Of a stretch of DNA of 64,000 nucleotides, positions 60,128 to 64,000 are shown piece after piece. Under the pieces are notes generated by a model, which saw nothing but the letters and a program-made list of their open reading frames with translations, had not been told where the DNA came from and ran no database searches. The position numbers and the translations under genes are program-made. This DNA comes from Achromobacter xylosoxidans A8 (GTDB taxonomy: Bacteria > Pseudomonadota > Gammaproteobacteria > Burkholderiales > Burkholderiaceae_B), in assembly GCF_000165835.1 (NCBI RefSeq), contig NC_014640.1:5704001-5768000 (forward strand), in the 5' to 3' direction. Positions within the stretch are counted from its first letter, which is position 1; each line of letters starts with the position of its first letter.

Positions 60128-61702
60128 ATGATTCCGCTCAATAGCAGCCCAGTACAGACGCCCCGCCACACCATGTCCGTTGATCTACCCGATACCGATT
60201 TCCGCATACACCAGCTGGTCAGCCGGCACCTGCCTGGCCTGGCCGCGCATACCGCCCTGATTTCCGATGAAGGAAGCTGGACCTATGCGGAACTCGACAC
60301 GGTGGTCGACGCGCTGGCCGCCTATCTGCGGACCCAGGGCCTGCGCGCTGGCGACCGCCTGCTGATCGCCGGGGAAAGCGGCGGCACCCAGCTGGCCGCC
60401 GTGCTGGCCTGCAGCCGGCTGGACGCCTGGGCCGTGGTCGTCAACGCCCGCATGACCGGCGTGGAAGTCGACGCCATCAAGGCGCACTGCCAGCCGCGGC
60501 TGCTGCTCGCCACCAGCGGCCTGTCGACGGAAGCCCAGGCCCACGGCCTGCGCCATGGCGCGCGCGAGGTCGAGCTTGCCGGCCTGCGCTTTGCCTGCAC
60601 CGAAGCGGACCCCGCCGCGCAAGCCGAGCCGGCGCAGGCGGACTCGCGCGAACAGGTGGCGGTGATGATCTACACCAGCGGCACCACCGGCACGCCCAAG
60701 GGCGTGATGCTTACGCATGCCAACCTGGGCCATTCGTCCGCCGTCGCACGCCACGCGCGCGGCACCAGCCGCGATGACCGGATCTATTCGGCGCTGCCCA
60801 TCTCGCACGTGTATGGCCTGAGCACCGTGGCCCTGGCCGCGCTCGGCGCCGGCGCGACGCTGCAATTGGGCAGCCGCTTCGACGTTGCGCACGCGATCGC
60901 CGCGCTGGCCGGCGGCATCACCATGCTGCACGGCGTACCCGCGATGTACGTGCGCCTGCTGCAGGCGCATGAGCAAGGCACGCCGATTCCCGCGCCGCGC
61001 GTGCGCCTGCTGCATTGCGGCGGCGCGCCGCTGGATCCGTCGCTCAAGGCGCGCATCGAAGCAATCTTCGGGGAACCCATCAACAACGGCTATGGCCTCA
61101 CCGAGGCCTCGCCGACGATCAGCATGGTGCCCTACCGCCAACGGCGCGCCGACCTGAGCGTGGGTTATCTGATTCCGGGCATGCAGGCCCGCATCGTCGG
61201 TGAAGACGGCCAGGAAGTGGCGTCCGGGGAAGTCGGCGAACTGCAAGTGCGCGGCCCCAACATCATGAAGGGCTATTACAAGGCGCCCGAGCAGACCGCG
61301 CAGGCGCTGGACGCCGCGGGCTGGCTGCGCACCGGCGACCTGCTGCGCGCGGAGCCGGACGGCGCGCTGTTCGTCATGGGCCGGATCAAGGACCTGATCA
61401 TTCGTTCGGGCTTCAACGTCTATCCCAGCGAAGTCGAGGCCGCGCTGAACGCCTATGCCGGCGTGCGCCAATCCTGCGTGGTTGGCGTACCACTCGACGG
61501 CGACGAGCAGATCATCGCCTTCGTCGAAGCGGAAGACGGCCTCAGCATCGAGGCGGAAGCCTTGCAGGCCTTTGCGCGCGAGCGCCTCGCGCCCTACAAG
61601 CGCCCGCAGAAAATCATCCTGCTTTCCAGGCTGCCAGCGGCAGATAATGGAAAGATCCTCCGCAAGGCCGTCGTCGACATGGCGCGCGCGCATTGCAACT
61701 GA
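60128..61702 (+). CDS. AMP-binding acyl-CoA ligase
   Basis: Adenylate-forming ligase of 524 residues. The P-loop is VMIYTSGTTGTPKGVMLTHA, the A5 motif NGYGLTEASP, the hinge GRIKDLIIRSGFNVYPSEVE and the catalytic Lys lies in NGKILRKAVVD. It should activate a carboxylic acid to its CoA thioester. The acid is unknown, but the downstream acyl-CoA dehydrogenase fits beta-oxidation-like catabolism. The ATG at 60128 has no good ribosome site; the ATG at 60173 is an alternative. Confidence 0.9.
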   Translation: MIPLNSSPVQTPRHTMSVDLPDTDFRIHQLVSRHLPGLAAHTALISDEGSWTYAELDTVVDALAAYLRTQGLRAGDRLLIAGESGGTQLAAVLACSRLDAWAVVVNARMTGVEVDAIKAHCQPRLLLATSGLSTEAQAHGLRHGAREVELAGLRFACTEADPAAQAEPAQADSREQVAVMIYTSGTTGTPKGVMLTHANLGHSSAVARHARGTSRDDRIYSALPISHVYGLSTVALAALGAGATLQLGSRFDVAHAIAALAGGITMLHGVPAMYVRLLQAHEQGTPIPAPRVRLLHCGGAPLDPSLKARIEAIFGEPINNGYGLTEASPTISMVPYRQRRADLSVGYLIPGMQARIVGEDGQEVASGEVGELQVRGPNIMKGYYKAPEQTAQALDAAGWLRTGDLLRAEPDGALFVMGRIKDLIIRSGFNVYPSEVEAALNAYAGVRQSCVVGVPLDGDEQIIAFVEAEDGLSIEAEALQAFARERLAPYKRPQKIILLSRLPAADNGKILRKAVVDMARAHCN

Positions 61703-61739
61703 CTCACCAAAACAAAATACCCATCCACAGGAGACAACC

Positions 61740-62729
61740 ATGAAATTCGCAGCACGAAGGCATTTCCTGGCGGCCGCCGCCGCCCTGGCCGCGGTTTGCA
61801 GCCTGCCGGCGCAGGCGGCCGACAACGCCTGGCCCGAGAAGCCGATCCGCTTCATCGTGCCCAGCGCCGCTGGCGGCGGGGCCGACACGGTTGCGCGCCT
61901 GTTGGCTCAGCACATCGGCGGCGTGCTCAAGCAACCGATCGTGGTCGAGAACCGCGCCGGGGGCTCGGGCGTGATCGCCGGCAATGCCGTGCTGGGCGCG
62001 CCGGCCGACGGCTACACCTTCATGCTGGGCTTCACCACCATGTCGCAATTGCCCGCGACCTCGACGGTCAAGATCCCGTACCAAGTGGACCGCGACTTCA
62101 TTCCGGTATCCCTGGTGGCCCGCTCCTCCAACGTGCTCGTGGTCAATCGCAGCAGCGTGGACGTGGATTCGGTCAAGGCCCTGGTGGAAGCGCTGCGCGC
62201 CGCTCCCCAGAAATACAGCTACGGGTCCTACGGCAACGGTTCGACCGGCCATTTCCTGGGCGCCCAGTTCCTGCAGGAAACCAAGACCAGCGCCCAACAC
62301 GTGCCGTACAAGGGCGCTGCGCCCATGATGTCCGACCTGCTGGGCGGCGTGGTCTCCTTCGCCTTTCCCGACATCGGCTCGGCCCTGCCGCACCTGAATT
62401 CCGACCGCCTGCGCGTGCTGGCCGTGACCGGCGACAAGCGCATGGCGACCCTGCCGCAGACGCCCACCATGACGGAACTGGGCTACCAGGGCTTCAACCT
62501 GGGCGCCTGGTTCGGCCTGTTCGCGGCCAAGGGCACGCCCGACGCCATCGTCCAGGCCATGTCGACGCAGATCGCCGACGCGGTCAAGGCGCCCGAGGTC
62601 CAGTCCAAGCTCGTCGGCATGAACCTGGATCCCGTGGGCAGCGATCCCAAGACCTTCGCCACGTTCTTCCAGACCGATCTGAAGCGCTGGGCAGAACTGG
62701 CAGACAAGGCCAATATCCGCACCGACTGA
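61740..62729 (+). CDS. Bug-family tripartite tricarboxylate transporter binding protein
   Basis: Periplasmic binding protein of 329 residues. The signal peptide ends near residue 27 (SLPAQAADNAWPEKPIR), then IVPSAAGGGADTVARLLAQH and VVENRAGGSGVIAGNAVLGA, both hallmark Bug motifs. Such proteins bind carboxylates for TctA/TctB-type permeases, but no permease is encoded nearby. The large Bug family is typical of Bordetella and relatives. It probably delivers the substrate of the ligase. Confidence 0.92.
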   Translation: MKFAARRHFLAAAAALAAVCSLPAQAADNAWPEKPIRFIVPSAAGGGADTVARLLAQHIGGVLKQPIVVENRAGGSGVIAGNAVLGAPADGYTFMLGFTTMSQLPATSTVKIPYQVDRDFIPVSLVARSSNVLVVNRSSVDVDSVKALVEALRAAPQKYSYGSYGNGSTGHFLGAQFLQETKTSAQHVPYKGAAPMMSDLLGGVVSFAFPDIGSALPHLNSDRLRVLAVTGDKRMATLPQTPTMTELGYQGFNLGAWFGLFAAKGTPDAIVQAMSTQIADAVKAPEVQSKLVGMNLDPVGSDPKTFATFFQTDLKRWAELADKANIRTD

Positions 62730-62743
62730 TCCCGAGGCACGCC

Positions 62744-63607
62744 ATGTCCCGTTCATCTCGCCGGCTCGAACTTCCTGACGCGTCCATCAAGGACAGCACG
62801 CGCGACCTGGGCCAGCGCTCGGTGAAGTCGGCCCAGCGCGTGCTCGAACTGATCGAGCTGCTCGAACAGCTCGGACGGCCCGTCACGCTGGCGGAGATCG
62901 TGCGCGCCAGCGGCTATCCGCAGTCCAGCACCTGGATGCTGGTGCAGACGCTGATGCGCATGGGCTATCTGTGCCACAACCCGGACGATGGCACCTACAT
63001 GCCCAGCCTGCGGCTCAACATGCTGGGCGGCTGGGTGCATGACCTGGCCCTGCCCCGCAGCAACCTGCGCCTGGCCATGCGCGCACTGGGCGAACGGCTG
63101 GGCCTGAGCATCATCCTCGGCCAGCGCAGCGGCCGCTATGTGCAGTACGCCCACGTGCTCTACGGCGCCAAGGACCGCAAGACCCAAGTCCCCATCGGCG
63201 TAGTGCGTCCACTGATCGACACTGGCCTGGGCTACGCGCTGCTGGCGCAGTTGCCCGACGACGAAGTCTGCGCCATTGCCAGCGTCTGCCTGGCGCGCGC
63301 CGAGCACGAATCGCCGGTGACGACCCTGCGCCAGGTCCTGACCATTGTCGACAAGGCCCGCAGCGCCGGCTTCGTCTACTCGCACCGGCTGCAAAGCGCC
63401 AACCGCGCCTCCTTCTCCTTCGCGCTGGTCACCGACCCAGGCGCCGGCGACCACACCGGGCTGATGGGCCTGGCCATCGCCGGCACGCGCCAGGACGTGG
63501 CCGCGCGCCTGCGCGATATCCCCCGCACGGTCAATGAAGTTGCCGCCGAATTTCTGCCCGATGTCCCCATACACATCAAGGCCGCCCATCCCATTTCGCC
63601 GATCTGA
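62744..63607 (+). CDS. IclR-family regulator
   Basis: Transcription factor of 287 residues. The winged helix is SVKSAQRVLELIELLEQLGR followed by PVTLAEIVRASGYPQSSTWM. The C-terminal IclR sensor domain contains LGERLGLSIILGQRSGRYVQ and DKARSAGFVYSHRLQSANRA. It starts 14 bases after the Bug gene and probably controls the catabolic genes around it. Confidence 0.88.
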   Translation: MSRSSRRLELPDASIKDSTRDLGQRSVKSAQRVLELIELLEQLGRPVTLAEIVRASGYPQSSTWMLVQTLMRMGYLCHNPDDGTYMPSLRLNMLGGWVHDLALPRSNLRLAMRALGERLGLSIILGQRSGRYVQYAHVLYGAKDRKTQVPIGVVRPLIDTGLGYALLAQLPDDEVCAIASVCLARAEHESPVTTLRQVLTIVDKARSAGFVYSHRLQSANRASFSFALVTDPGAGDHTGLMGLAIAGTRQDVAARLRDIPRTVNEVAAEFLPDVPIHIKAAHPISPI

Positions 63608-63633
63608 AGGCGCCCCATAGAGCGATCATCACC

Positions 63634-64000
63634 ATGGATATTGAAATCACGCCTGAAGAGCGGGAATTCCGCCAGGAAGTCCGCAGCTTCGCGCAGGCCC
63701 ACCTGCCCGAAAGCGTCCGCCGCAAAGTGCTGTATGGCGAAAAACTGGAGAAGCACGAATACGTGGATTGGCAGCGGCATCTGCACCGCCAGGGCTGGAT
63801 CGCGCCGGCATGGCCCGTGCAATACGGCGGCACCGGCTGGAGCCTGGGAAAACAGCGCATCTTCCTGCACGAGCTGGCCCTGCAATGCGCGCCCGAGACC
63901 ATTCCATTCGGCATTTCCATGGTCGGCCCGGTGATCTACACATTCGGTTCGGACGAGCAGAAGGCGCAATACCTGCCCGCCATACTCGGTTCTGAAACCT
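63634..64000 (+). CDS. Acyl-CoA dehydrogenase, N-terminal part
   Basis: The first 122 residues of an acyl-CoA dehydrogenase whose 3' end lies outside the window. MDIEITPEEREFRQEVRSFA opens it, followed by LPESVRRKVLYGEKLEKHEY and RQGWIAPAWPVQYGGTGWSL, and GPVIYTFGSDEQKAQYLPAI is the N-terminal domain signature. FAD-dependent oxidation of an acyl-CoA is expected, probably of the thioester made by the ligase at 60128. It starts 26 bases after the IclR gene. Confidence 0.9.
   Translation, partial: MDIEITPEEREFRQEVRSFAQAHLPESVRRKVLYGEKLEKHEYVDWQRHLHRQGWIAPAWPVQYGGTGWSLGKQRIFLHELALQCAPETIPFGISMVGPVIYTFGSDEQKAQYLPAILGSET

Overview
The window is a stretch of GC-rich proteobacterial chromosome that most resembles Achromobacter or Bordetella (Alcaligenaceae, Betaproteobacteria). 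The lineage call is an inference from gene content: a Bug-type tripartite-transporter binding protein, a DUF4148 repeat protein typical of Burkholderiales, an OmpC/OmpQ-type betaproteobacterial porin, a cyoABCD operon closed by a SURF1 gene, and several TonB-dependent siderophore receptors. Coding density is very high. No intergenic gap exceeds 300 bases, and I saw no rRNA, tRNA, CRISPR array, insertion sequence or prophage.

Layout. 11-8335 (minus strand): two consecutive iron cell-surface-signalling cassettes, each sigma factor / FecR anti-sigma / TonB receptor with an STN signalling domain, with Fur-like boxes ahead of both sigma genes and one receptor. 8440-12647: a small hypothetical protein, a PTS-EIIC/EAL membrane phosphodiesterase, an SPFH protein translationally coupled to a 38-residue membrane peptide, and a CigR-family protein. 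12797-16646: a protealysin-like M4 protease with its emfourin inhibitor, a NimT/CynX-type exporter with a divergent NimR-like AraC regulator, and a DUF4148 protein. 16917-20968: an EmrB-EmrA-NodT tripartite efflux operon. 20943-26142: Tam-like methyltransferase, TerC, NhaR and several small envelope or unknown proteins.

26271-32136: nitrogen metabolism, with an acetylpolyamine amidohydrolase, a DgdR/DgdA-like regulator and decarboxylase pair separated by two matching operators, an amino-acid binding protein and an MFS transporter. 32359-37290: the cyoABCD quinol oxidase plus SURF1. 37403-44207: porin, an orphan Hpt protein, a ParB-like lipoprotein, GST with a divergent WYL regulator, an orphan GvpU-like protein, an RcsB-like response regulator and a pentapeptide-repeat protein. 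44187-47251: MarR-GNAT fusion, Tag glycosylase, LprI-like protein, metallophosphoesterase. 47241-54382: two more siderophore receptors around a YciI protein, a Tas-like reductase and a membrane protein. 54641-58518: DyP peroxidase, hydrolase, DUF1634, TauE/SafE exporter and GntR regulator. 58656-64000: DUF1993, then a catabolic cluster (class II aldolase, acyl-CoA ligase, Bug protein, IclR regulator, acyl-CoA dehydrogenase cut by the window edge).

Two themes run through the region. One is iron and envelope physiology: four siderophore receptors but no siderophore biosynthesis. The other is a set of self-contained regulator/target modules, many with a visible palindrome in the shared promoter region. 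Seven of twelve convergent gene pairs overlap at their 3' ends. The observations that look least explained are the coupled 38-residue peptide/SPFH pair, the Hpt/RcsB-like/GvpU-like group, and a 14-base inverted repeat bracketing nhaR.
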